From assembly GCA_030544235.1 (NCBI GenBank), contig CM060470.1, forward strand, positions 15,709,356-15,773,355: a stretch of DNA of 64,000 bases. Reading direction: 5' to 3'. A program made the translations under genes and the position numbers. A model generated the notes under the pieces. The model had not been told where the DNA came from and made no database searches. It worked only from the letters and a program-made list of their open reading frames with translations. Origin of the DNA: Lepturacanthus savala (Eukaryota > Chordata > Actinopteri > Scombriformes > Trichiuridae). How positions within the stretch are numbered: position 1 is the first letter of the stretch; each line of letters begins with the position of its first letter. Shown here in pieces: positions 11,860 through 20,760 of this stretch.

Positions 11860-12113
11860 GTTTCATATGTCATAGGCCATAACTGCCATAAGGCCATTTT
11901 GTACATTACAAAAGCCTGAAGAAGACATCCACTCTATGAGATTTGTTGAGAAGACGGCACTATAGTAAATATAGAAAATAATGACCATGATGAGAGAGAT
12001 TTTGACAAACAAAATAATACAGTAATACAGTAAAGTTATTGAGAAGGGAGTGACTCTGAAATTCATTTTCTCATTTACTCCGGATAGAGTTTTACAAGAG
12101 AATCATTTTCCAT
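11860..12113 (-). pseudogene. Odorant receptor pseudogene fragment (N-terminal part only)
   Basis: The minus strand keeps the start region (ATG at 12111-12113, then FTLSG-like and TM1 sequence with a frame change), NYRVTPFS-like and LYYCIILFVKISLIMVII. It then jumps over IC1 and TM2 to the TM3 start and ends at AVMAYD, the first half of MAYDRY. The LHEPMY-to-FYPKFLLDLL segment and everything after TM3 are missing, with a further frameshift. Clearly dead. It still has an upstream promoter-like block (CTATAAATGG at 12236-12245; CACCC block 12304-12330), so transcription could persist. Confidence 0.88.
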
Positions 12114-12689
12114 AATGAGAGATTGTGAAAAAAATCTCAGCACAACAGAGATACGACAGATGCAAGGAAGGTGTAAGCTGACAGAAACTCACATTCTGCA
12201 GTCCTTTTCTGACTCCAGAGCTGCCTCCACACCCTCTATAAATGGTTGTTGTTGGCAACAGCTGTGAATTCATGCTGGTCTGAGGCCTGCAACAAATAAC
12301 AGAATTCACATATCCAAAGGGTGTGGGCCTGTATGCTGACAGAAACATGTACAGAAAGTTTGAAAGTAATGAATTAAATTTACAGAAAGTTTGAAAAAAA
12401 CTAATGACTAGGCAAAATGGTAGTCAAACTTACGGTATATATTCATATATGATCTGTTGAATATATGACAACTGTAATGATTTAACTGATTACAGATCAC
12501 CAGGGTAAAATGTAGAAACATTTACAGCAATGACTAAGCTAAATGTTAGTTAAAGACATGTATTCTATAGGGATTTCAATACTGACCTCTTAAGCCTAGT
12601 TTATACTTGCGGGATGTTAACTGGGATGTTATTTGGGTGTGGGTTGTTTTTGCCTGTTTTTCTGTTTTGTGCCGGACTTTCTTTGGTAT

Positions 12690-13410
12690 TTTATTACTAA
12701 AAAACTCACCTTGTCATGTTTGGAGAAGAAAGAATGCTGAGTTGCATCCAAAGAACATCATACCTACTGTAAAGTATGGGGGTGGAAACATCATGCTTTG
12801 GGGCTTTTCTGCAAAGGGACCAGGACGCCTGATCCATGTAAAGGAAAGAATGAATGGGGTCATGTATTGTGAGTTTTTGAGTGAAAACCTCCTTTCATCA
12901 GCAAAGGCAATGAAGAGGAAACCTGGCTGGGTCTTTCAGCATGACAATGATCCCAAACACACTGCCTGGGCAATGAAGGAGTGGCTTCGTAAGAAGCATT
13001 TCAAGGTCCTGTAGTGAACTAGTAAGTCTCCAGATCTCAACACCATAGAAAATAAAAGTCCATGTTGCGTAGCGACAGCCCCAAAACAACACTGCTATAG
13101 AAGAGATCTGCATGGAGGAATGGACCAAAATATCAGCATCAATGTGTGAAAACCTCACATGAATGTTTTACCTCTGTCAGTGCTAACAATGGGTATATAA
13201 TAAAGTATTGAGATGAACTTTAATTATTGACCAAATACTTAATTTCCATAATAATTTGCAAATAAATTCTTTTCAATCAGACAAAGTGATTTTCTAGTTT
13301 CTAGATCTTTTTTTCTCATTTTGTCTGTCATAGTTGAGCTATACCTGATGATAAAAATTACAGGACTCTCTCATCTTGAGTGGGAGAACTTGCAGATGTA
13401 TTATTGTGAA
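12690..13410 (+). mobile_element. Tc1-like DNA transposon remnant
   Basis: Plus-strand translation matches the C-terminal half of a Tc1 transposase: WRRKNAELHPKNIIPTVKYG, GGNIMLWGFSAKG, VFQHDNDPKHTA (second catalytic Asp region) and SPDLNTIEN (third acidic residue), interrupted by a stop near 13014. The 3' part (AATTTGCAAATAAATTC, CAGACAAAGTGATTTTCT, GGGAGAACTTGCA) is the usual Tc1 terminal region. The DNA-binding N terminus and 5' inverted repeat are gone. Inactive. Confidence 0.88.
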
Positions 13411-13970
13411 ACATTGTTGATATAATTAGGACTTTGGATGAGTACATGCAGGTTGAGTGATTAAATATTGTACTTAGTGGAAGTGTGTGTACAAAACAAA
13501 GGAAGTTAATTTAGTTTTGGGATTAGTGGAGATAATCTAAGGAAAAAAGTTTGCAACTAATGAACTGCATGATGTAGAAACTTAAACATGGGGCACAAGT
13601 TAGAGCCCCAGTCTTTTAAAAGTTTTAAAACATGAAATTCATTGTCTAATGTGTGTATATTGTGCAATGTTAGGACATATTATTTTGTTTGATGCAATAT
13701 GACAAGTTTCCTGCATTAAAAAAAAAAAATTGTATTTCATCCCAGATCAGAACAAAAACATAGTCATATATTCATATAAGATACAAAGACAAAACTAGAC
13801 TTTAAATTAATAACATGTATCAATGTCTGCCTTCCTCAGACACATGGAACACGATGTGCACACACCTTGAGTAAAACAGAAACATCATAATGTAACAAAA
13901 AACAATTGCAAATACAGTGAACTGCAAATTGGCTTCAGCCAGACAACTGATGAACATTAAATATTTTGCA
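13411..13970. other. OR-5 3' flank, no gene
   Basis: AT-rich sequence related to the 3' flanks of OR-1 and OR-6 (for example TCATATATTCATA..., ATCAATGTCTGCCTTCCTCA). An A run lies at about 13720. No gene seen. Confidence 0.6.
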
Positions 13971-14912
13971 TTATATCTTTCTAGGTAATTTTATTTGAAC
14001 ATAAACTAAACCCAGAATCCTGTTTCTGATTTTTGTCAGTTTAAATCCATATATAAGAGGATTCATGAGAGGAGGAATGAGGATGAATTCTATAGATAAG
14101 AAGTTCTGGAGACTTTGAGGTAAATCTGTGGGGTGAAATCTCTTATACATCAGATCAAAAAACATCACAACAATAAATGTGAGTAATGAGATTAAATGAG
14201 GCACACAGGTCTGCATGAACTTTGCTCTGTCTTCTTTGGACCTCACGCATTTCTTAATAAGATGCATATAAGTCCAAAAGATGAAGAACCCATGGCACAC
14301 GTAAATGAAAATTGTTGCATATGCAAGCACATCATTTGGAACAGTGTCAGCATCAGAGCAGGCTAGTTTAACAATTACCCAGTTCACACAAAAAAGTTTC
14401 TGAATATGTGAACCACATAACCTCAGTCTAGACGTCTGTATAATACTGACAGCGAGAACAAAAAAAGGTGTAAACCAGGCGAAAGAGACCAGCAGAGAGA
14501 GCCTCCTCTTCGTCATCAAAGAGTGGTAGTGCAGCGGTCGACATATAGCCAGATATCTGTCATAGGCCATAACCGCTAACATTGACAGTTCAGTACAGGC
14601 AAATGAGTACATTACAAAAGCCTGAAGAAGACATCCACTGTAAGAGATTTGTTGAGAAGATGACAGGAGATCTAACACGAATTTAGGATAGAAACCTGTT
14701 GTCCCATAAAGTCCATTGATGCAAAACGTGCACAATAAGATGTACATAGGCTCATGCAGACTTTCATTTGAAATAATGATAATGATGAGAGAGATATTCA
14801 CAAACAAGATAGTACAGTAATACATTAAAGAGAGTGAAAAGAGAGTGACCCTGTAATTCATTTTCTCATTTACTCCTGATAGAGTAAAAACTCTTACAGA
14901 AACATTTTCCAT
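13971..14912 (-). CDS. Odorant receptor, intact (OR-5), 313 aa
   Basis: Full-length single-exon receptor of the 5' subfamily. ATG at 14910-14912 gives MENVSVRVFTLSG, one residue shorter before the FTLSG block than OR-3. Motifs intact: LHEPMY, MAYDRYLAIC, KLACSDA, RAKFMQTCVPHL, NPLIYGFKLTKIRN; tail ends LPRKI. TM6 has a distinctive MFFDLMYKRF stretch. No stops or frameshifts. The upstream block at 15100-15200 has a TATA-like core (CTTTAAATGG) and a CACCC motif. Expected to be functional; ligand unknown. Confidence 0.93.
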   Translation of the reverse strand: MENVSVRVFTLSGVNEKMNYRVTLFSLSLMYYCTILFVNISLIIIIISNESLHEPMYILLCTFCINGLYGTTGFYPKFVLDLLSSSQQISYSGCLLQAFVMYSFACTELSMLAVMAYDRYLAICRPLHYHSLMTKRRLSLLVSFAWFTPFFVLAVSIIQTSRLRLCGSHIQKLFCVNWVIVKLACSDADTVPNDVLAYATIFIYVCHGFFIFWTYMHLIKKCVRSKEDRAKFMQTCVPHLISLLTFIVVMFFDLMYKRFHPTDLPQSLQNFLSIEFILIPPLMNPLIYGFKLTKIRNRILGLVYVQIKLPRKI

Positions 14913-15094
14913 GATAAGAGAATGTGAAAAATTCTCTGTACACCTGATGCGTCAAAGGAATGAATGAATTAAATGGAAGAAAAGATGGTAACAAATTTTC
15001 AGTTATTCAAATTCTACCTCTTTAACGTGTAGCAGGTGGTTACAGAGTGAAGGTTCACACTGTTCAGTCCACTCTGACTCTCATCTCCCTCCTC

Positions 15095-15207
15095 ACCATC
15101 TTTAAATGGTTGTTGCTGGCAACAGCTGTGAATTCACGCTGGTGTGGGGCCTGTAACAAATAACATGATTCACATATCCAGAGGGTGTGGGTCTGTATTC
15201 TGACAGT
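15095..15207 (-). promoter_or_regulatory. Candidate OR-5 promoter block
   Basis: Plus-strand CTTTAAATGGTTGTTGCTGGCAAC (first bases 15100-15110) and the ATATCCAGAGGGTGTGG block (about 15174-15190) match those upstream of OR-1, OR-3 and the 12.1 kb pseudogene. The TATA-like core is mutated from CTATAAA to CTTTAAA. Confidence 0.45.
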
Positions 15208-15309
15208 GACTTGAAATGCAAATGAGTTGAATACAACTGTAACTGATGATTTAATGGATTACAGAACACCGGGGTTGAATGAAGGAATAGAAGTTGTACA
15301 GAAAGAATT

Positions 15310-15564
15310 AATGACTATGAGAACCACCATGACTTTTAAAATTAATAGAACATTTTATTACATTAGCCTTCTGATGCAATGAGCAAACACACTCCATTAG
15401 AACACAGGAGTGATAGTTGCTGGAAATGGGCCTCTATACACCTATGTAGATACTGCACCAAAAACCAGACGTTTTGTTTAGTTAACCTCATTGAAAAAAA
15501 CAGTGCTTTTCTTGCAAAAATAAGGTCATTTCTATGTGACCCCAAGCTTTTGAACAGTAGTGTA
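15310..15564. mobile_element. Tc1-like MITE, one end lost
   Basis: Ends with GTGACCCCAAGCTTTTGAACAGTAGTGTA, the terminal signature also seen in the complete element at 43817-44176, and shares the internal CTCTATACACCTATGTAGATA block. The left terminal repeat is missing. It interrupts a flank that is continuous at 2860-2900. Non-coding. Confidence 0.7.
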
Positions 15565-17066
15565 TATAATCTGTAAGGATTTCAATAATGACCTCTTAAA
15601 TGCATCAAATCATAAACCGTTTGATTTCCTGGATGTATTATTTAGCAATAGGGTTGTACCCATCGATTACCAAGCCCAGTAGAATAACCTTGAACTGTGA
15701 AACTTTAATTGCCAATAATTTTATATGATATTAAGGATTTTTTTTGTTTGTGTTTTGCAAGTGAAGGATTCTGTTCGGAAGAAATTTCCAAATTTTTCTT
15801 CTCACCCCCCAAAATCCATCTGGGTCATATTATGGACATGCTTTTACACTCTCGAAGGGGTATGCTGGTTAATATAATTTTAATTCATGTACCTCTTTAA
15901 CCATAATAAAACAATATTGGGAACATGAGTTAGGGTTTGTCATTTCATTTTGTCATTTCAAGTATTACATCGCCTTCATTTTTGAAAGACGGCCCTGGCA
16001 AAAATGTACACAGACATTGACCCCTTGTATGATGCAAAACATTAACTGAGAGGCTTTACTATATTATATGGTAGCATATACAATTCTGGGGTTGTGAATT
16101 AGATTCCAGTCCTCTTTCTTTGTCTTATTTTCCAAAATATAAAAAATCTGCCTGACAAACCTCCAGTTTATATTTCATAGCTACACCTACACTGGCTAAC
16201 GGTGATAGATTCAGAATTAACTGAAGCCTTTCCTTCCCCTTATATGAACCCTTCCTGTCTGTCTAATTGTCCCTTTTAGCTCATGTTTTGTCCCAATTTA
16301 TAGTTGTCTTGCATTGTGTTCAATTTTATAACACATAGGTATTCTCTTCTTTGTTTTTTTTTGTTTTTTGTTTTTTATTGATTTCAGATTCCTACTTCAT
16401 GGATGTATTAGATAAAATCTATTTGTGAGTTTTGAAGGTTGATGAGGACATGCATTCAATTTGTTTGTGTTATTTGGACTTGTCATGGGAGCATGCAGGT
16501 TATTGACAAATCATTACCTATCATGATTTATTGGCTTTATTATGACAGTTTATTTGTATAATGAGTTAACTATACTTGTGATAAGTGATAAATTATAGGA
16601 CTAAATGAAAGTTTGTGCACAAAAAAGCTAATTTAATTTAGTTTTGGGATTAGTTGAGATACTCTGAGCAAAAAACGTTTGCAACCAATGATACGTTATG
16701 ATATAGAAACTCAAGCATGAGGCACAAATTAGTTGATAAGCTAAAGGAAATTCATCTTCATCTTCAAATTCATCTAATGTGGTTATATTTTGTTGTGTTA
16801 GGACATACTCTTTTGTCACAAATTGCATTTCATTCTAGATCACAAATATATCCAGATATTCATACACATTACAAAGAGCAAACTAGACATTAAATAACAA
16901 CATGTATCAAGGTCTGCCTTTCTCATACATGAGAAACAGACTGAAACACAATTTGCAGACACCTAAAGGAAAACACTGTGATCATAAAATAACAAAATAT
17001 AGTTGCAAATACATTAACTGCAAATTGGCTTCAGCTTGATGACCTAAGAACATAAACTATTTTGCA
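15565..17066. other. OR-6 3' flank, no gene
   Basis: Begins with the unit-boundary sequence shared with positions 1 and 2947 (ATTTCAATAATGACCTCTTAA). Bases 15715-16960 are related to 50460-51480, where the receptor itself is nearly absent. No conserved frame. Confidence 0.6.
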
Positions 17067-18011
17067 TTACATCTTCCTTGGTAATTTTATTTTAACATAA
17101 ACTAAGCCCATGATTCTATTTCGAACCTTTGTAAGTTTAAATCCATATATGAGAGGATTCATAACTGGAGGAATGAGGATAAATTCTATAGCAATAAAGT
17201 TTTGGAGACTTTGAGGTAAATCTGTGGAGTGAAATCTCTGATACATCACATCAAAAAACAATACAAAAATGAATGTGATTAAAGAGATTAAATGGGGCAC
17301 ACAGGTCTGCATGAACTTTGCTCTGTCTTCTTTGGATCTGACACAATTCTTAATAAGATGCATATAAGTCCAAATGATGAAGAATGTGTGACACACATAA
17401 ATGAACATTGTTGCATATGCAACCACATCATTTAGAACAATGTCAGTGTCAGAGCAGGCTAGTTTAACAATTATCCAGTTGACACAAAAGAGTTTGTGAA
17501 TGTGTGAACCACATAACCTGAGTCTAGACGTCAGTAGAATAGTGATGAAGAACAGAGAAAAAGGGGTAAACCATGAGAAAGAAATCAGCTGAGAAAGCCT
17601 CCTTTTTGACATCAAAGAGTGGTAGTGCAGCGGTCGACAAATAGCCAGATATCTGTCATAGGCCATAACTGCTAGGATGGAAAATTCAGTGAGAGCAAAT
17701 GAGTACATTACAAAAGCCTGAAGGAGACATCCACTGTATGAGATTTGATGAGAAGGCGACAGCAGATCTAACAGGAATTTAGGATAGAAACCTGCTGTCC
17801 CATAAAGTCCATTGATGCAAAAATTACACAATAAGATGTACATAGGCTCATGTAGACTTTCATTTAAAATAATGACCATGATGAGAGAGATATTAACAAA
17901 CATAATAACACAGTAATACAGTAAAGTGAGTGAGAAGAGAGCGACCCTGTAATTAATTTTCTCATTTACTCCTGACAGAGTAAAAACTCTTACAAGAGAA
18001 GCATTTTCCAT
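17067..18011 (-). CDS. Odorant receptor, intact (OR-6), 314 aa
   Basis: Single-exon receptor; ATG at 18009-18011 gives MENASLVRVFTLSG with an N-A-S glycosylation site. LHEPMY, MAYDRYLAIC, KLACSDT, NPLIYGFKLTKVRN and a tail ending LPRKM are intact. TM3 carries FALTEFSILAVM instead of the FACAELSMLAVM of OR-1 and OR-3, and TM4 ends FSLFFITILLTSRL, so predicted ligand-contact regions differ (inference). Candidate TATA-like CTATAAAGGG at 18180-18189 lies about 170 bases upstream. No disruption. Confidence 0.93.
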   Translation of the reverse strand: MENASLVRVFTLSGVNEKINYRVALFSLTLLYYCVIMFVNISLIMVIILNESLHEPMYILLCNFCINGLYGTAGFYPKFLLDLLSPSHQISYSGCLLQAFVMYSFALTEFSILAVMAYDRYLAICRPLHYHSLMSKRRLSQLISFSWFTPFSLFFITILLTSRLRLCGSHIHKLFCVNWIIVKLACSDTDIVLNDVVAYATMFIYVCHTFFIIWTYMHLIKNCVRSKEDRAKFMQTCVPHLISLITFIFVLFFDVMYQRFHSTDLPQSLQNFIAIEFILIPPVMNPLIYGFKLTKVRNRIMGLVYVKIKLPRKM

Positions 18012-18174
18012 GATGAGAGTGTGAAAAAAAAAATCTCTGCACAGGCGTGTCGGAGGAAGGTGCAGGCTAATGATTTAAACAGTAGAAATGATGGCAACAA
18101 ATATTCTACCTGTACAATATGCAGCAGATGGTGACAGAGTGAGACAGTCTGCTCTGACTCTGATCGCCCTTCTC

Positions 18175-18290
18175 ACCATCTATAAAGGGTTGTTGTTGAC
18201 AACCATGTCACAACAGCTGTTAATTTACACTGGTCTGGGGCCTGTAACAAATTAAACAATTCACATACCCAAAGGGTATGAGCCTGTTGA
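18175..18290 (-). promoter_or_regulatory. Candidate OR-6 promoter block
   Basis: CTATAAAGGG (18180-18189) followed by GTTGTTGTTGACAACC, and a weaker CACCC-block equivalent at 18259-18289 (CCCAAAGGGTATGAGCC). Role inferred from position and recurrence. Confidence 0.4.
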
Positions 18291-18365
18291 ATATACAACT
18301 CTGACGATATAATGGATTACAGAACACCAGGGTTGGAGAAAAATATATAGAAAGTTTGAAAAAAC

Positions 18366-18650
18366 TAATGACTATAGAATCAAATAGAATAGAATGGAAT
18401 AGCTTTTTATTATCATTCTTTATACAATGTGCATCATACACATTCACAATGAGATTGAAAGCACTCACTTCAGTGTAGACATTAAAGGGATGTACTGTTT
18501 GACACAGTGGGCTATTAACAAAGGTATATATAAAAACAGGGGGGGGGGGGGGGTATTCATATCACTGTAAAAAAATAAAAGTATCTACATCATGCTGCAG
18601 TTGAGGTAGCCCTGGTCTGGGTCAGTCAACCATATGCATTCTTAGAGTAT
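18366..18650 (-). mobile_element. LINE 3' end with ATTCT tail
   Basis: On the minus strand the segment ends GATAATAAAAAGCTATTCC then ATTCTATTCTATTTG, the short tandem tail of a 5'-truncated fish LINE. A run of 15 G lies at about 18539-18553. No coding sequence is left. Confidence 0.5.
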
Positions 18651-19080
18651 AGGCATGCTAAATGTTAGTCAAACGTATATAATCTGTAGGGATTTCAATA
18701 CTGACCTCTTAAATGTATCAAATCATAAAACAGCATTTGATTCCCTGGATGCATTATGTCATAACAGGTCTGCATTGATCACCAAGCCCAGTAGAATAAC
18801 CTTGAGCTGTGAAACGATAATTAACAATATAATATGATTATACACAGTGAAAAATCATTGACTGTACAATCAAACCATTAAGTTTCATTTTCAATCTTTC
18901 TGTTTATTCTGTGTTGGATGTCCTCTTTCTGCATGGGTCAGTATTGAGGTGGACCTTTTCCATCCATTTTCTCTGCCTTCTCTCCTTGGGGCATCACTCC
19001 TGCTACCGGCGTCAGTCCCCAGATATAATGTGGTTGTATGGAAATTGTTAAAAGAAATTTTTAGGTAATTTAAACTTTAT
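18651..19080. other. OR unit-boundary flank, no gene
   Basis: 18660-18840 repeats the boundary sequence found at 1, 2947 and 15575 (ATAATCTGTAGGGATTTCAAT, CAAATCATAAAAC). It marks the edge of the first receptor cluster. Nothing coding. Confidence 0.6.
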
Positions 19081-19224
19081 TTTGAGAGAATGTCTGTATT
19101 CTCCCCATTTTCTTATAATCCTTAATATTCCCCTCTGGTCACTTCCTCTGTCTTTAAAAATCTGACAGGTGAAGGCCTGCAAAAAAAATTGGAGCACTTG
19201 TACATAGATCATATTTTTGCCAAT

Positions 19225-19472
19225 AGATGGTCGCCAGACTGTCGTGGAGCACACACACCATTCACACCTACGGGCAATTTAGAGTCACCAATTAACCTCA
19301 GCATGTTTTTGGACTGTGGGAGGAAGCCGGAGTACCCGGTGAAAACCCACGCAGACACGGGGAGAACATGCAAACTCCACACAGAAAGGTCCCAGACCCA
19401 GGACCAAGGAGGTCTTGAACCTAAGACCTTCTTGCTGTGAGGCAACAGAGCTAACCCCTGTGCCACCGTGTC
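19225..19472 (-). mobile_element. SINE-like tRNA-headed repeat, 3' part missing
   Basis: Core GTTTGCATGTTCTCCC region and tRNA-like head on the minus strand. It sits at a junction: the left flank 19081-19222 matches 50345-50485, the right flank 19480 onward matches 51430 onward, so about 950 bases present in the paralog are missing here. Confidence 0.7.
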
Positions 19473-19800
19473 ATGTATAAAAGTTTCCAAGTTTAATTAG
19501 TAAGCATTTATCAATGTCTCCTTCCTCATACTTGTGGAACACCGTCAAAGAATTGTTGAAATAAGCAAAATTATCTGCCAGTGCGATAAGATAATTCTAC
19601 ACAATTTTCAACTAATTGTACAAGGAACAAGACATTTTCACTTGTTAAGGTTTTCACTTTTTACTGTGAACACACTGGGACACAATTTTCCGACACTTTG
19701 AACTAAAGACTGACATAAAAACTAACAAAATATATTTGCAAATACATTTAATTGCAAATTGGCTTCAGCTATATGACTTGTGTATAGGCAAAAAAGTGCA

Positions 19801-20410
19801 TTACATCTTCCTAGGTAATTTTATTTGAATGTAAACTAAACCCAGGATCCTGTTCCAGACTTTAGACAGTTTAAATCCATATATCAGAGGATTTGTAAGC
19901 GGATGAAGGAGGATAAATATTATAGAGATAGGTTTTGGAGACTGTGAGGTAAATCTATGGAGTGAAATCTCATATACATCACATAAAAAAACAATACAAA
20001 AAGGAACATGATTAAAGAGATTAAATGGGGCACACAGGTCTGCATGAACTTTGCTCTGTCTTCTTTGGACCTCACACATTCTTTAATAAGATGCATATAA
20101 GTCCAAATGATGAAGAAGGCATGAGACACGTAAATGAAAATTGTTGCATATACAACCACATCATTTGCTACAGTGACAGTATCAGAGCAGGCTAGTTTAA
20201 CAATTATCCAGTTCACACAAAGCATTTTCTGAATGTGTGAACCACATAACCTGAGTCTAGATGCTAGTGTAATAATGATGGAGAACAGAGAAAAAGGTGT
20301 AAACCATGAGAAACAGACCAGCAGAGAGAGCCTCCTCTTCATCATCAAAGAGTGGTAGTGCAGCGGTCGACATATAGCCTGATATCTGTCATAGGCCATG
20401 AATGCTAGTA
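19801..20410 (-). pseudogene. Odorant receptor pseudogene, 5' half replaced by LINE tail, frameshifted
   Basis: The minus strand encodes the receptor from FMAYDRYQAIC through TM4-TM6 (RLRLCGSHIQKM, KLACSDT, RAKFMQTCVPHL). An indel near 19930 shifts the frame, and NPLIYGFKLSKVWNRI and a tail ending LPRKM follow in another frame. Everything before the end of TM3 is gone: at 20411 the sequence switches to a LINE 3' tail. The DRYLAIC leucine is Q. Belongs to the 5' subfamily. Its duplicate at 51745-51799 keeps only the last 18 codons or so. Cannot make a receptor. Confidence 0.9.
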
Positions 20411-20475
20411 TGCCTTTTTTTAACCTGTACAAATGGCAATAAACTCTACTACTACTGCTACTACTCTACTACTAC
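20411..20475 (+). mobile_element. LINE 3' tail (CTACTA repeat) cutting an OR
   Basis: AACCTGTACAAATGGCAATA plus an AATAAA signal and a CTACTACTACTG tandem tail. The paralogous block holds a longer version of the same tail (51800-52192). Retroelement family not identified. Confidence 0.6.
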
Positions 20476-20760
20476 TTTATTGTTTGTACAACAGCAACAC
20501 ACCATCCCCTGGCCTTAAATCCTTACATTGTACAAGGAAAACTCCCAAGGAAAAAAGAGAAATAAACCACAGGAGCAGGACCCCTCTTCCAGAACAGACA
20601 AGTGTGCGATAGATGATGTGTGCACACAATGGAAACAATACATTTAGATCAGGACAAGAGTTGAGTAAGACTTGAATTAAAATGGGGTCACAAAATGCAT
20701 GCAAATAGATACAGAAACTCAGAAACGTCACAAAATTTAGAACAACACAGGGTTAACAAT
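20476..20760. repeat. Interspersed repeat, duplicated at 52193-52480
   Basis: On the minus strand it carries CCTTGGGAGTTTTCCTTGTA and AAGAGGGGTCCTGCTCCTG, resembling a repeat common in fish genomes. Open frames across it are not gene-like. Family unknown. Confidence 0.4.

Noticed and set aside
18539..18553. G run as a G-quadruplex regulatory site
   Set aside because: A single homopolymer within a LINE tail; length likely unreliable and no further G tracts nearby.
20477..20731. 84-codon frame conserved at 52191-52445
   Set aside because: Conserved only because the whole region is duplicated. It lies in an interspersed repeat and the frame starts within it without any domain.
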